This document shows positions 16,765 to 27,300 of a stretch of DNA of 42,656 nt, one piece after another (the stretch's first letter is position 1; each line of letters begins with the position of its first letter). Source of the DNA: Campylobacterales bacterium (GTDB taxonomy: Bacteria; Campylobacterota; Campylobacteria; Campylobacterales; QNZT01); assembly GCA_027055005.1 (NCBI GenBank), contig JALUNR010000051.1, forward strand, positions 1 to 42,656, read 5' to 3'. Below the pieces are notes generated by a model, which saw only the letters and a list, made by a program, of their open reading frames with translations, searched no databases and was not told where the DNA came from. The position numbers and the translations under genes are program-made.

Positions 16765-17664
16765 TTAAAACTCTCTTTCTATCATATCTCTTACTACTTT
16801 TTGAAGCTCAATTTGATTTTCTTCTCCCTCAACTGCTTCAAGAGCCTCTTTACCTAAAGATTTTGCTAAATCAATAGACTTTTTCAAAGCTCCACTTTGA
16901 AATACCTTTTGAAGTAACCACATCTTCTGACTTTCATCTAACTCTTTTTTAAAAAAGCTCATCACTTTTTGTTTATCTTCATCTGCAAGAGAATTTATAA
17001 GGTCTATATAGATAAGAGTTGTTTTGCCTTCTTTAAAGTCATTTAGAGCTGGTTTTCCTAGTGTTTTTTCATTTTGAATAACATCTAAAACATCATCTAT
17101 CACTTGAAAAGCAAGTCCAAGATTTTTTCCATAAATTGCATACTTTTGTTCATCTTTTCCTGCTAGATTAGCAGAACACTTTGCAGTAGCTTCTATGAGG
17201 ACTGCTGTTTTTTTGTATATCATATCAAAGTACTTATCTTTATCTAAATTTATATTTTTAGAAAGCTCTACATCTAAAAGCTCACCTTGGCTCAAAAGTG
17301 CAACTGCATTTGCAATAGTGCTTGAGATAGTTAAGTTAAAATCAACCAACTTTTCATAAGCTTTTGAGTATAAAATATCTCCTAGCATAATGGCACTTTT
17401 ATTCCCAAATATAGCATTTATACTATCAACTCCTCTACGAGTTGAAGCATCATCTATCACATCATCATGAAGTAAACTTGCAGCATGAATAAGCTCTATG
17501 ATAGAGGCTAGTTTTATACTTTCTTCACTCTCTCCTGCTATCTTTAAGACTAGCTTTGCACGGAGTCTTTTCCCTGCTGGAACTTTTTTATAAAGCTCTA
17601 CTATTTCATCTCCACACTCAAATACAATACTTTGCATCGACCTCTCAATTTTGTCTAAACTCAC
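16765..17664 (-). CDS. polyprenyl diphosphate synthase (octaprenyl-type)
   Basis: 'LLHDDVIDDASTRRG' first DDxxD and 'AFQVIDDVLDV' second Asp-rich motif. Confidence 0.92.
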   Translation of the reverse strand: MSLDKIERSMQSIVFECGDEIVELYKKVPAGKRLRAKLVLKIAGESEESIKLASIIELIHAASLLHDDVIDDASTRRGVDSINAIFGNKSAIMLGDILYSKAYEKLVDFNLTISSTIANAVALLSQGELLDVELSKNINLDKDKYFDMIYKKTAVLIEATAKCSANLAGKDEQKYAIYGKNLGLAFQVIDDVLDVIQNEKTLGKPALNDFKEGKTTLIYIDLINSLADEDKQKVMSFFKKELDESQKMWLLQKVFQSGALKKSIDLAKSLGKEALEAVEGEENQIELQKVVRDMIEREF

Positions 17665-18068
17665 TTAAACCTCACTTCCATACGACTTTTTGGATCTCTT
17701 ATATTTACATCTAAAGTCGCTTTTTTATTTTTAAATTTTTTAAATATTATTAAAGCAAATGCTTGATTTTTTATCCCCTGAAAATCCCCTATCAAGTTTA
17801 TCTTCACTGTATTTCTTTTGTATCTACTTTCCAAAAGATATTGTTTTTTAAATCCTTCATAATCTACCAACAAAACCAATTTTTTACCACTATATAAAGT
17901 CCATCTAAACTTTAGCTTACCATCACTTTTTTTTGTTGGAAGATAATCTTTTTTTATACTTATATTTACTACTTCATCCTTTTTTAAAGTGTAGCTGTAA
18001 GTATAGCTCCAAAATGAACTCTCACTCCACAACAATATAGGAAAAAGCAGTAAAAAAACTCTATTCAT
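17661..18068 (-). CDS. secreted hypothetical protein
   Basis: Signal peptide 'MNRVFLLLFPILLWS'; overlaps neighbours by a few bp in an apparent operon. Confidence 0.65.
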   Translation of the reverse strand: MNRVFLLLFPILLWSESSFWSYTYSYTLKKDEVVNISIKKDYLPTKKSDGKLKFRWTLYSGKKLVLLVDYEGFKKQYLLESRYKRNTVKINLIGDFQGIKNQAFALIIFKKFKNKKATLDVNIRDPKSRMEVRFK

Positions 18069-18345
18069 TTTGTGTTAAAATTTGCCCCATTCCATCTACA
18101 AGCAGATCCATAGTTCTATCATCTATCTTTGCTTGATTTTCAAATGAATAGTTTCTAACAATTTGAACAATATCTTTATCTTCTCCCATCATATCCTCTA
18201 AAAGTAGCTCTAGTGCTGCCATATATCTTATGTTTTGATATAAATGCTCATCTACTAGATTTTGGTTCGCATTAAATACTATATCCATATACTTTTTTCT
18301 TGGACTTCCACCAAAAAGTGGATCATTTTCTAACTCTTCTAACAT
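18061..18345 (-). CDS. DUF2018-like conserved hypothetical protein
   Basis: Short acidic helical protein 'MLEELENDPLFGGSPRKKYMDIVFNANQNLVDEHLYQNIRYMAALELLLEDM'; typical neighbour of the prenyltransferase/hemA genes in Campylobacterota. Confidence 0.65.
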   Translation of the reverse strand: MLEELENDPLFGGSPRKKYMDIVFNANQNLVDEHLYQNIRYMAALELLLEDMMGEDKDIVQIVRNYSFENQAKIDDRTMDLLVDGMGQILTQNE

Positions 18346-18405
18346 TTCTTCCCCTTAACGAAATTTGGCTACAATAATAGCTAAAATTAACTTTAAAGGC
18401 TTTTT

Positions 18406-18564
18406 ATGGACAAAAATAAGATAGGATTTTATCTCTTGATAATATTTTTTGTTAGTACAATTCTCTATATATTCGCTGCACCTATATTTATAATAGATAA
18501 TATTAATAAAGATGCAAAAAGACCTAAGAGTGAGAGAGTTTATTCACATCATAAAGTTAAATAA
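18406..18564 (+). CDS. 52-aa single-TM protein (not in the ORF track)
   Basis: MDKNKIGFYLLIIFFVSTILYIFAAPIFIIDNINKDAKRPKSERVYSHHKVK; fills an otherwise empty intergenic gap on the plus strand. Confidence 0.5.
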   Translation: MDKNKIGFYLLIIFFVSTILYIFAAPIFIIDNINKDAKRPKSERVYSHHKVK

Positions 18565-18574
18565 AAGATTTTAT

Positions 18575-19531
18575 TTAACTAAAAAACTCCTCGATATACC
18601 CTCTCATGATATCTCTATTATTAGTTCTATTTACTCTATCTCTAAAGGAACTGGCAAGTGGAAAGTTTTTTGAGTAGGTATGGAGGTGCTTTCTAAATAT
18701 AGCAACTCCCAAATCCCCATAAACTTCTAGCATAGAGTTGAAGTGTTCTAGTATAATCTCTTTGATTTTATCTTTTTTTACGACCTCTAAATCATTTTTG
18801 ATTTGATAAAATATCCAAGGATTTCCAACTGCTCCTCTTCCTATCATAACTGCATCAGATCCAGTTATCTCTTTTACCTCTTTGTATTTTTGTAAAGAGT
18901 TTATATCTCCATTTGCTACAACGGGGATTGATACTGCTTGTTTTGCATCGGCTATGGAATTGTAGTCGATTCTGTCTGGTTTGTATTTGTCAGATCTTGT
19001 TCTTCCGTGTAGAGTTATCCAGTCTGCCCCACTTTGTTCCACTACTTTTGCTATCTCTTTTGGATATTTACTTTCAAATCCTAATCGACTTTTAACTGAG
19101 AGGTATCTTTTGTTTGAGTATTTCTTTATAGTTTCTATCAGTCTTCCCATTTTTGGCAAATCTTTTAAAAGTGAGCTGCCTGAGCCGTGATTTACCACTT
19201 TTGGGACTGGGCAACCACAATTTAAATCTATGCCATCTATACCATCCATATCATTTAAAAGTAAAACTGCTTGTTTGATTGTTTCTTCACTATTTCCTGC
19301 GATTTGAACTATATATGGGTCTTCATTAGGAGCTTTTTCTAGCATTCTTAAAGTTTTGGTTGAGTGGTGTATAAAAGCATTTGAGCTTATCATTTCACTA
19401 ACAGTTACATCTACACCAAACTTTTTAACCACTTGTCTAAAAGGTAGATCAGTATATCCAGCAAGTGGAGCTAAAAAGAGTAGATCTTTTTTTGAAAAAT
19501 CTATCTTCATACTGCTTTGTAAACTATACAA
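18575..19531 (-). CDS. dus: tRNA-dihydrouridine synthase
   Basis: 'LAPLAGYTDLPFRQ', 'DLNCGCPVPKV', 'LHGRTRSDKY', 'VVANGDI', 'MIGRGAVGNPWIF'. Confidence 0.93.
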   Translation of the reverse strand: MYSLQSSMKIDFSKKDLLFLAPLAGYTDLPFRQVVKKFGVDVTVSEMISSNAFIHHSTKTLRMLEKAPNEDPYIVQIAGNSEETIKQAVLLLNDMDGIDGIDLNCGCPVPKVVNHGSGSSLLKDLPKMGRLIETIKKYSNKRYLSVKSRLGFESKYPKEIAKVVEQSGADWITLHGRTRSDKYKPDRIDYNSIADAKQAVSIPVVANGDINSLQKYKEVKEITGSDAVMIGRGAVGNPWIFYQIKNDLEVVKKDKIKEIILEHFNSMLEVYGDLGVAIFRKHLHTYSKNFPLASSFRDRVNRTNNRDIMRGYIEEFFS

Positions 19532-20528
19532 ACATATCTATGTCGAAGTTTTTACCGTTATCTTTTAAAAATAGTAAGTGTTTGTATTTTGTGTACTCTT
19601 TTTTTCCTGAGTTATCTAAAAAGTCTCTCACTTTATCTATCATTTGAAGATCAAACATAGTATAAAGATAAGCATCTGCACCATTTTCAGGGAATTTAGC
19701 TATCAATTGTATCGCAAATTTTACTCTCTCATCAGGAGAAAGTTTATCTTTTAGTTTTTTTACAAGTTCTATCAAATCATGAGAATCAAAGTTAAGCTCT
19801 TCAGAATAATCTAGTATTTTATCATTTGAAAGCTCAAAATCCTTTTCACCTATTCTATCTATAAGCTTATATAAAATCTCTTTTGTCATTTTTACATTGT
19901 ATTTTTGAAGTTCACTTATAGGAGAATACTCAGCCATAGCTACTGATGCTTTTTTGAGTAACTCTTCATCCTTACATTTTTTTAAGATAGTAGCAGCATA
20001 ACTTTTATCAACTCTAAGCATATTTTCATAATTTTTAATCATCAAAGCATTATCAGGTTGTAGTCCAAACTTCGATAAGTCAAGTACATTACCTTCATAA
20101 ACTTTTTGTTTAGCTTCTAAAATATCTTCTATACCATCATCATGAATCCTATAACCACTATATCTTTTTGGATCTATATTTAACAGTGGTAAAACTTTTC
20201 CTGGTAACTTAAATATTTCACTCTTATATTCATTGTTACTTATTTTTTTACCAAGTAATGCTCTTTTTTCATTTTCAAGAAATTTTATAGCATCATTTTT
20301 TATTTTTTTCAACCTAAAAAAGCCAAGAGTCCCATAAAACATAAGATGGATTATTGTAAAAATATAAAGAATTGCCATAGGTAGAACGACCCATACAGCT
20401 ATTGGCAATGAAGGTATAGTTATTCCTGCAACTGTTAACGAATATGTAGCATCTGTTAAACTATAAACATATAATCCAGTAGCTATTACTAATACTAAGC
20501 CAAAAAGTAAATATTTTTTAAATCCCAT
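19524..20528 (-). CDS. conserved hypothetical membrane protein
   Basis: Two N-terminal TM segments and a long helical cytoplasmic domain; between dksA-like and dus genes. Confidence 0.7.
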   Translation of the reverse strand: MGFKKYLLFGLVLVIATGLYVYSLTDATYSLTVAGITIPSLPIAVWVVLPMAILYIFTIIHLMFYGTLGFFRLKKIKNDAIKFLENEKRALLGKKISNNEYKSEIFKLPGKVLPLLNIDPKRYSGYRIHDDGIEDILEAKQKVYEGNVLDLSKFGLQPDNALMIKNYENMLRVDKSYAATILKKCKDEELLKKASVAMAEYSPISELQKYNVKMTKEILYKLIDRIGEKDFELSNDKILDYSEELNFDSHDLIELVKKLKDKLSPDERVKFAIQLIAKFPENGADAYLYTMFDLQMIDKVRDFLDNSGKKEYTKYKHLLFLKDNGKNFDIDMFV

Positions 20529-20537
20529 TGTATTCCT

Positions 20538-20891
20538 TTAAATAGTTGTCTTTTCTACTATTTCTCTACATACTATACAATATCTCGCCTGAGGTTTGAC
20601 TTTAAGTCTTTCTATTCCTATTTCTTCTTCACACATTTCACAAATAGCATATGTTCCTTCATCTATTTTACTTAAAGCATACTCTATCTCATCAAGTTCT
20701 TTTGACTGTTTTTTTGTCAAAGTTTCTTCAAGTGCTGTATCTATTGTTATTGTTGCCAAATCAGCATCATCACTTGTTTCACTACTTTTTAACTCCCCTA
20801 TTTCACTTTTATACTCTACAATATTTTTTAAAATCTGCTCTTTTCTATCAAGCAAAATTCTTTTAAACATTTTTAATTCATTTTCATTCAT
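20538..20891 (-). CDS. dksA: DksA/TraR-family zinc-finger RNA polymerase-binding protein
   Basis: 'YAICEMCEEEIGIERLKVKPQARYCIVCREIVE' DksA-type CxxC...CxxC. Confidence 0.88.
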   Translation of the reverse strand: MNENELKMFKRILLDRKEQILKNIVEYKSEIGELKSSETSDDADLATITIDTALEETLTKKQSKELDEIEYALSKIDEGTYAICEMCEEEIGIERLKVKPQARYCIVCREIVEKTTI

Positions 20892-20993
20892 CTTATACTC
20901 CTCAAAAATTGTTTTAAAGTTATATCAAATATTTTGTTAAACTTAACTTTAAAATTATTATATAAATATAATTTTACTTTAAGATTATATGCT

Positions 20994-21446
20994 TTACTTA
21001 TGATATGGATGAGAATTGATTATAGTATAAGCTCTATATATTTGCTCATAGAGTATAACTTTGGCTATTTTATGGCTAAAAGTTAAGGAACTTAGTGAAA
21101 TAACTCTATCACATTTATTTAAAAACTCTTTTTCAAACCCATATGCCCCACCTATAAAAAAGTTTATATTTGCATTATTTTCAAATATTTTTGCAAACTC
21201 AAAACTATCTAAAGCTTTTGCATCCGGATGCAAAGCAATATTATAACCTTTTAAAAGTGGAGTAAATGTGTCAGTATAACTCTTCTTAGCCAACTCCTTG
21301 GTTTGGTTTTGTGAAAAAGCGATTTTATTGTTAAAGATTGATTTATAAGTTAAAGAAGAGTACTTACTTATCATTTTTTGATAATTTTTTAATATAGGTT
21401 CAAATTCATCTTTTGAGTTTTTTTCAATCGCATAGATACAAATCAC
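20994..21446 (-). CDS. rlmH: 23S rRNA (pseudouridine1915-N3)-methyltransferase
   Basis: 'FFIGGAYGFEKEF', 'SLSSLTFSHKIAKVILYEQIYRAYTIINSHPYHK'; GTG start at 21446 preferred over the ORF-track ATG at 21470. Confidence 0.88.
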   Translation of the reverse strand: MICIYAIEKNSKDEFEPILKNYQKMISKYSSLTYKSIFNNKIAFSQNQTKELAKKSYTDTFTPLLKGYNIALHPDAKALDSFEFAKIFENNANINFFIGGAYGFEKEFLNKCDRVISLSSLTFSHKIAKVILYEQIYRAYTIINSHPYHK

Positions 21447-22005
21447 TACCAACCACCTTATACTTAGCAAAATCTATCTCATCACTGACTTTTACCCCAC
21501 CTATAATAGCAACTGGATGAGTACTAAGTAATGCTAACTCTTTTATTTTTTCCCCTAAAACTTCTTTTATATCTTTTTTAGTTGAAGTATCTCTATATGC
21601 TCCAAGTCCTATGTAGTCTATATCAAGGGTGTTTGCTAAAAGTATTTCTTCTTTGTTGTGAGTTGATAGTCCTAAAGTTTTTCTACCTATTTGGTTTCTT
21701 ACTTTTTTAACTGCATTTTCAAAATCTTTATCGACTTCTTTTAAATCCTCTTGTCCCAAATGAACTCCATCACAAAAAAGAGCTAACTCTATATCATCAT
21801 TTACTAAAACTTTTCCGTCAAAGTTAGCTTTTAGCTTCATGATTGAGTCTATTTTACTGTCAATATCATTTACTTTATCTCGGTATTGGATGATTTTTGC
21901 ATTGTGTTTTTTACAGATTTGTAAAAACTCATCTATGGATTTGTTGCCCATTTTTTGATTTAGTTCAAAATCATATAGGGCATATAAGTCAGCTAACACT
22001 CTCAC
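21424..22005 (-). CDS. thiamine phosphate synthase-like (ThiE/TenI family)
   Basis: 'IIQYRDK', 'VNDDIELA', 'GVHLGQEDL', 'LGLSTHN', '[15 protein letters not shown]'. Confidence 0.8.
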   Translation of the reverse strand: MRVLADLYALYDFELNQKMGNKSIDEFLQICKKHNAKIIQYRDKVNDIDSKIDSIMKLKANFDGKVLVNDDIELALFCDGVHLGQEDLKEVDKDFENAVKKVRNQIGRKTLGLSTHNKEEILLANTLDIDYIGLGAYRDTSTKKDIKEVLGEKIKELALLSTHPVAIIGGVKVSDEIDFAKYKVVGSDLYLCD

Positions 22006-22855
22006 TCAAATCCATGTTTGCCGAGAAGTATTTTAAAGTTTGAGAAACTCTATATTTTAACTCAGTTCTTTTTACTACCATATCTAAAAAACCGTGTTCT
22101 AGTAAAAACTCAGCTGTTTGAAATCCTTCAGGAAGTTCTGCACCGATAGTTTGTTTGATAACTCTTTGTCCTGCAAATCCTATCAAAGCTCCAGGCTCAG
22201 CAATAATCATATCTCCTAGCATTGCAAAAGAAGCACTTACTCCTCCCATAGTAGGGTCTGTTAGTATTGAGATATATGGTAGGTTGTGTTTTGCAAGTTT
22301 TTTTAGTGCAGCTGAAGTTTTTGCCATTTGCATAAGTGAGTAGGTACTTTCTTGCATCCTAGCTCCTCCACTAGCACTTATGATAACAACACCTTGTTTT
22401 TTTTCTATCGCTCTGTTTACTGCTCTTACTATCTTTTCACCCTCTACTGATCCTAAACTTCCGCCCATAAAGTTAAAGTCAAATACTACTAGTTGAGCTG
22501 GAATTGAGTTTATAGTGCACTCTCCACTTACAACTGAGCTTTTTCTATTTGTCTTTTTTTCATTCTCTTCTATTCTTTTTTTATACGATTTTTTATCTAC
22601 AAATTTTAGAGGATCTGTTGGAATAAGGTTTGCATCCATCTCTACAAAAGTTCCTTCATCAGCTAAGAGTTCTATTCTTCTTTGCTGCCCTATTCGAAAG
22701 TGATATTCACATTTTGGGCAGACATTTTGATTGTTATCAACCTCTTTATAGTACATCAAAGAGTTACATTTTTTACATTTTACCCAGTGAGATGGTGCTT
22801 CATTTTTAGTTGGTTGCTCTTTTCTAAAATTTTTAAAAAGATTACTAAAGTTCAT
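21989..22855 (-). CDS. accD: acetyl-CoA carboxylase carboxyltransferase subunit beta
   Basis: Zinc finger '[29 protein letters not shown]'; '[25 protein letters not shown]'; ATG at 22855 preferred. Confidence 0.94.
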   Translation of the reverse strand: MNFSNLFKNFRKEQPTKNEAPSHWVKCKKCNSLMYYKEVDNNQNVCPKCEYHFRIGQQRRIELLADEGTFVEMDANLIPTDPLKFVDKKSYKKRIEENEKKTNRKSSVVSGECTINSIPAQLVVFDFNFMGGSLGSVEGEKIVRAVNRAIEKKQGVVIISASGGARMQESTYSLMQMAKTSAALKKLAKHNLPYISILTDPTMGGVSASFAMLGDMIIAEPGALIGFAGQRVIKQTIGAELPEGFQTAEFLLEHGFLDMVVKRTELKYRVSQTLKYFSANMDLSESVS

Positions 22856-22926
22856 AATAGTCCTCATTTAATATATTTAATTTTGCTAGTATATGCTTTG
22901 TTTACTTAAGAGAAACTCATAAATTT

Positions 22927-22948
22927 GGACTGAGACTAATCTCAATCC
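22927..22948 (-). terminator. putative terminator hairpin downstream of gltD
   Basis: GGAcTGAGA-ctaa-TCTCAaTCC followed on the minus strand by AAATTTAT. Confidence 0.45.
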
Positions 22949-22949
22949 T

Positions 22950-24335
22950 CTATTTTTTTAAAAGTTTAGCTAAATTTTCAGCAGCCCTTTTCCCATCTGC
23001 AGCAGCAGTTACAACCAAGTCACTTCCTCTTTGACAGTCCCCTCCACTAAAAACAAATGGAACTGAAGTTTGACCATTTGCATCGACTTCTATTTCGCCC
23101 CATTTGTTGGTAAGGATTCCATTTTCACTTAAAAACTCAGGGTTTACAGTGTCAAAACCAAGTGCAAAGATAACAACATCGGCATCTACTTTATATTCAC
23201 TTCCATCTATAATCTCAACCCTACTTCTTCCACTCTCATCTTTTTGAGAAAGAGTAGTTTTTACTACTTCTACTCCTACCACTTCATCATTTTCATTTAT
23301 AAGCACTTTTTTAGGAGATGCTTGAAATATAAACTCTGCACCCTCTTCTTTCGCATTTTTGAACTCTTTTTTACTTCCTGGCATATTCAGGGCATCTCTT
23401 CTATATAAACATTTTACAGACTTTGCCTTTTCTCTTAGAGATGTTCTTATACAATCCATAGCAGTATCTCCACCACCTATAACGACTACATCTTTTCCTT
23501 TTACATCATAATAAGAGTCATATTTTTCACCAAATAGTTTCTTTTGAATATTTCTCAAAAATTCTATTGCTAAAAAAGTTCCTTTTGCATCTTCATTTTC
23601 AAGTCTTGCTTTTTTACTTTTTTCAGCTCCTATACCAATAAAAACTGCATCAAAATTTTCTATCAAATCTTTTAACTCCACATCTTTTCCAACTTCTGTA
23701 TTTAAGTGAAGTTTCATACCAGCTTCTGTCAAAAAGTCAAATCTTCTAAAAACAATACTTTTTTCTAACTTGAAAGATGGAATACCATAAGTCAAAAGCC
23801 CACCTGGTTTTTCATTTTTTTCAAACATTTCTACTTGGATGCCACTTCTTAAAAGATAAGTTGCAGTTGCAAATCCAGCTGGTCCACTTCCTACAATCGC
23901 TACTTTTTTGCCACTAAACTCACTAGCAAATTCTGGTTTTAAACCTTTTTTAAATCCCTCTTCACTTAGATAAGTTTCAATAGAGCCTATTGTGATAGCA
24001 GAGTAACCATCTTGTTCAAGTGTACAATCCCCCTCGCAAAGTCTATCTTGAGGACAGATTCTGCCTGTTATCTCAGGAAAAGGGTTTGTTTCATTTGATA
24101 ATCTAAACCCAAGCTCTAACTCTTTAGAAGCAGTTGCTCTAAGCCAGTTTGGTATGTAGTTGTGAAGTGGGCATTTGTTGTGGCAGTATGGATCACCGCA
24201 CTGAACACATCTATTTGCTTGAGCTGCCGCTTCACTTCTTTTAAAAATATTATATATTTCATTAAAATCTTTTTTTCTCTCGTTCGACCCTCTTTTAAAA
24301 GGATCTATTCTTTCTAATTCTGTAAAATTTTGCAT
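22950..24335 (-). CDS. gltD: glutamate synthase small subunit
   Basis: 'CVQCGDPYCHNKCPLHNYIPNW', 'GSGPAGFATATYLLRSG', 'VIGGGDTAMDCIRTSLR'. Confidence 0.94.
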   Translation of the reverse strand: MQNFTELERIDPFKRGSNERKKDFNEIYNIFKRSEAAAQANRCVQCGDPYCHNKCPLHNYIPNWLRATASKELELGFRLSNETNPFPEITGRICPQDRLCEGDCTLEQDGYSAITIGSIETYLSEEGFKKGLKPEFASEFSGKKVAIVGSGPAGFATATYLLRSGIQVEMFEKNEKPGGLLTYGIPSFKLEKSIVFRRFDFLTEAGMKLHLNTEVGKDVELKDLIENFDAVFIGIGAEKSKKARLENEDAKGTFLAIEFLRNIQKKLFGEKYDSYYDVKGKDVVVIGGGDTAMDCIRTSLREKAKSVKCLYRRDALNMPGSKKEFKNAKEEGAEFIFQASPKKVLINENDEVVGVEVVKTTLSQKDESGRSRVEIIDGSEYKVDADVVIFALGFDTVNPEFLSENGILTNKWGEIEVDANGQTSVPFVFSGGDCQRGSDLVVTAAADGKRAAENLAKLLKK

Positions 24336-24373
24336 TTTTGTTCCTTCATGATATAACTCTTATTCATATCTAA

Positions 24374-27300
24374 CTAATCTCCCTCCTGAGGGTTTAGTGG
24401 TACTCGTTTCATGTCTTTTGGTTTTATTATCCAAAAATTTCTTATATTATGTCTAAAGTTTTCAAGTATATTTGTAGCTTTTTTACTTCCAGTTTCTGCT
24501 ATATACTCTTTTAAAATCCTTTTGATAAAGTGTCTTTCTTCATCACTTTCATCCATATCTATTCTACTTGCTACTACTAACTCTTGGTTTAGATTATCTA
24601 TAAAGTTATGTTCTTCATCATAGATAAATGCAACTCCTCCAGTCATACCAGCACCAAAGTTTACACCAGTTTTTCCAAGATTTACTACTATCCCCCCAGT
24701 CATATATTCACAAGCATGATCTCCAGCCCCTTCTATAACTGCAATAGCTCCAGAGTTTCTAACACCAAATCTCTCTCCAACACTTCCAGCTACAAAAAGT
24801 TTTCCACCAGTTGCACCGTAAAGACAAGTATTTCCTCCACATGAAAAGTTATCTCCTTGAGTTTTAGGAGTAATGATTATCTTACCACCATTCATACCTT
24901 TTCCAATATAGTCATTTCCTGCACCATTTACATAGATACTAACTCCATTTATCAAAAATGCTCCCAAAGATTGTCCTGTAATACCCGTTAGTTTAAAAGT
25001 GATAGAGTCCTCTTTTAAACCTTGATTTCCATAGTATTTTGCTATCTCACCACTTATCAAGGTACCAAAACTTCTGTTTAGATTAGAGATTTTTTTCTTC
25101 AAAGTCATACTCTCACCAGGATTTTGGATAACTGGATATACCTCTTTTAGTATCTCTTTTTCGTAAGCATTATCATCAAAAGGTTTATTTTCTTCTACTT
25201 GACAAGTATCTACTCCATCAAGCCTTCTGAGTACTGAACTAAAATCAAATTTCTTAGCAAATTCATCATCTATAACTTTCAAAAGATCACTTCTACCTAC
25301 TATCTCTTCAAGGCTTGAATAACCAAGACTTGCTAGTATTTCTCTAACATCTTCAGCAAGTAGTGTAAAGAAATTTTTAACTCTGTTTACATTTCCGACA
25401 AAGTGTTCACGAAGTTGTGGATCTTGAGTTGCAACTCCTACTGTACACTTGTTCATATGACATATTCTAAGGATTCTACAACCTACCATACAAAGAGTAG
25501 CTGTACCAAAAGCATAACTTTCAGCACCTAGCATAGCAGCTTTTATAACATCAAGTCCAGTTTTAAGTCCACCATCTGTTTGAAGATGTACAAATCCTCT
25601 AAGTCCATTTACTTTTAAAGCATTGTGAGCTTCGCTAAGTCCTAACTCCCAAGGATTTCCTGCATTTTTGATACTTGTTAATGGTGCTGCACCTGTTCCA
25701 CCATCTCCACCTGAGATGATGATTTTATCAGCATAAGCTTTTGCAACACCAGCAGCAATAGTTCCTACCCCGCTAGTAGAAACCAGTTTTACTGTTATCT
25801 TTGCATCAGGATTTATCTGTTTCATATCAAAAATAAGTTGAGCCAAATCCTCAATAGAATAAATATCATGATGAGGAGGAGGAGATATAAGAGTAACTCC
25901 TGGAGTTGTATATCTTAAACTTGCTATAAGTGCAGTAACTTTGTGACCTGGAAGTTGCCCACCCTCTCCTGGCTTTGCACCTTGAGCAACTTTTATCTGT
26001 ATCTCCTCTGCACTCCTTAAATACTCTGGAGTAACACCAAATCTTCCTGATGCTATTTGCTTTATTTTAGAGTTTCTAATAGTTTTTAACCTTTCACTAG
26101 CTTCTCCACCCTCTCCCGAGTTACTTTGAGCTCCAAGTTCATTCATAGCTTGAGCTATCGCTTCATGAGCTTCTGGAGAGATTGAACCAAGACTCATAGC
26201 TGCACTTGCAAATCTTTTGAAAATATTCTCTTTAGGCTCTACTTCTTCTAAACTTATGGATTTTTTATCACTTTTAAATTCAAAAAAATCTCTTATCATC
26301 TTAAAGTTACGATTATTAACTACATCTTTATATTTTTCAAAATCCTCTTTTTTACCACTTACACTAGCTTGATGAAGAGTATTTACAACAAGAGGTGCAT
26401 AATCATGATGTTCTTTTCCAAAAACAAACTTATGAAGTCCACCAACTTCCAATGGAAATAGTTTTTTAACTCCCATAATAGAAATAGCATTTTGATAATA
26501 TCTCTCTATCCTTTCCTCTATATCATTATATCCAAGTCCAGGAATAAGAGCATGAGAATCATTAAAACAGTCATCAACTATTTCATTTGATAATCCTAAT
26601 ACATCAAAAAGTGATGAACTTCTATATGATGCTATAGTTGCTATACCCATCTTTGACATGATTTTTAAAAGTCCAGCTCCTAGTGCTTGGTGAGTACTTT
26701 TAAAAGCTTCTTTTTGCTCATATTGACTTAAATCTTGTTTTCTAACAATATCTAGTACAGTTGCATATAAAAGATATGGATATATAGCATTTACTCCATA
26801 TGCAATCATAACTGCCGCTGAATGAGAGTCAAACACTTCGCTGGTTTCTGCAATAGTAGAAGTTAGATGCCTTACTCCCTCTTGTTTTAAAATTTTATTT
26901 AATCTTCCAATAACCATTGCCATAGGGATAAATTTCATATTTTGATTATCACATCTATCTGAAAGAACTATTATTCTTATACCATCCTCTTTTACACTTC
27001 TTACTATTTTATTGACAAGAGAATCTAATGAAGCTTTTAAGTCAGATGTAAAAAGAGTCGAAAAAGTTTTGTTTTTGTAGTGTGAATTATACCTTGGGTT
27101 ACTCTCATTTCCAAATGACAATAAAACTTTCAACTTCTCCTCCATCAAGATTGGAGAGACAGCTTTTATCCTCATAGCATGATCTGGATCTTCATGAAGG
27201 ATATTTCTAAGTTCACCAAATCCAGTGTTTAAACTCATAACAACTTTTTCTCTTATAGGATCTATTGGTGGATTTGTAACTTGTGCAAACTTTTGTTTAA

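Noticed and set aside
24411-24844. Plus-strand ORFs opposite gltB
   Set aside because: Shadow ORFs of a well-supported 1474-aa gene with low-complexity Ser-rich translation.
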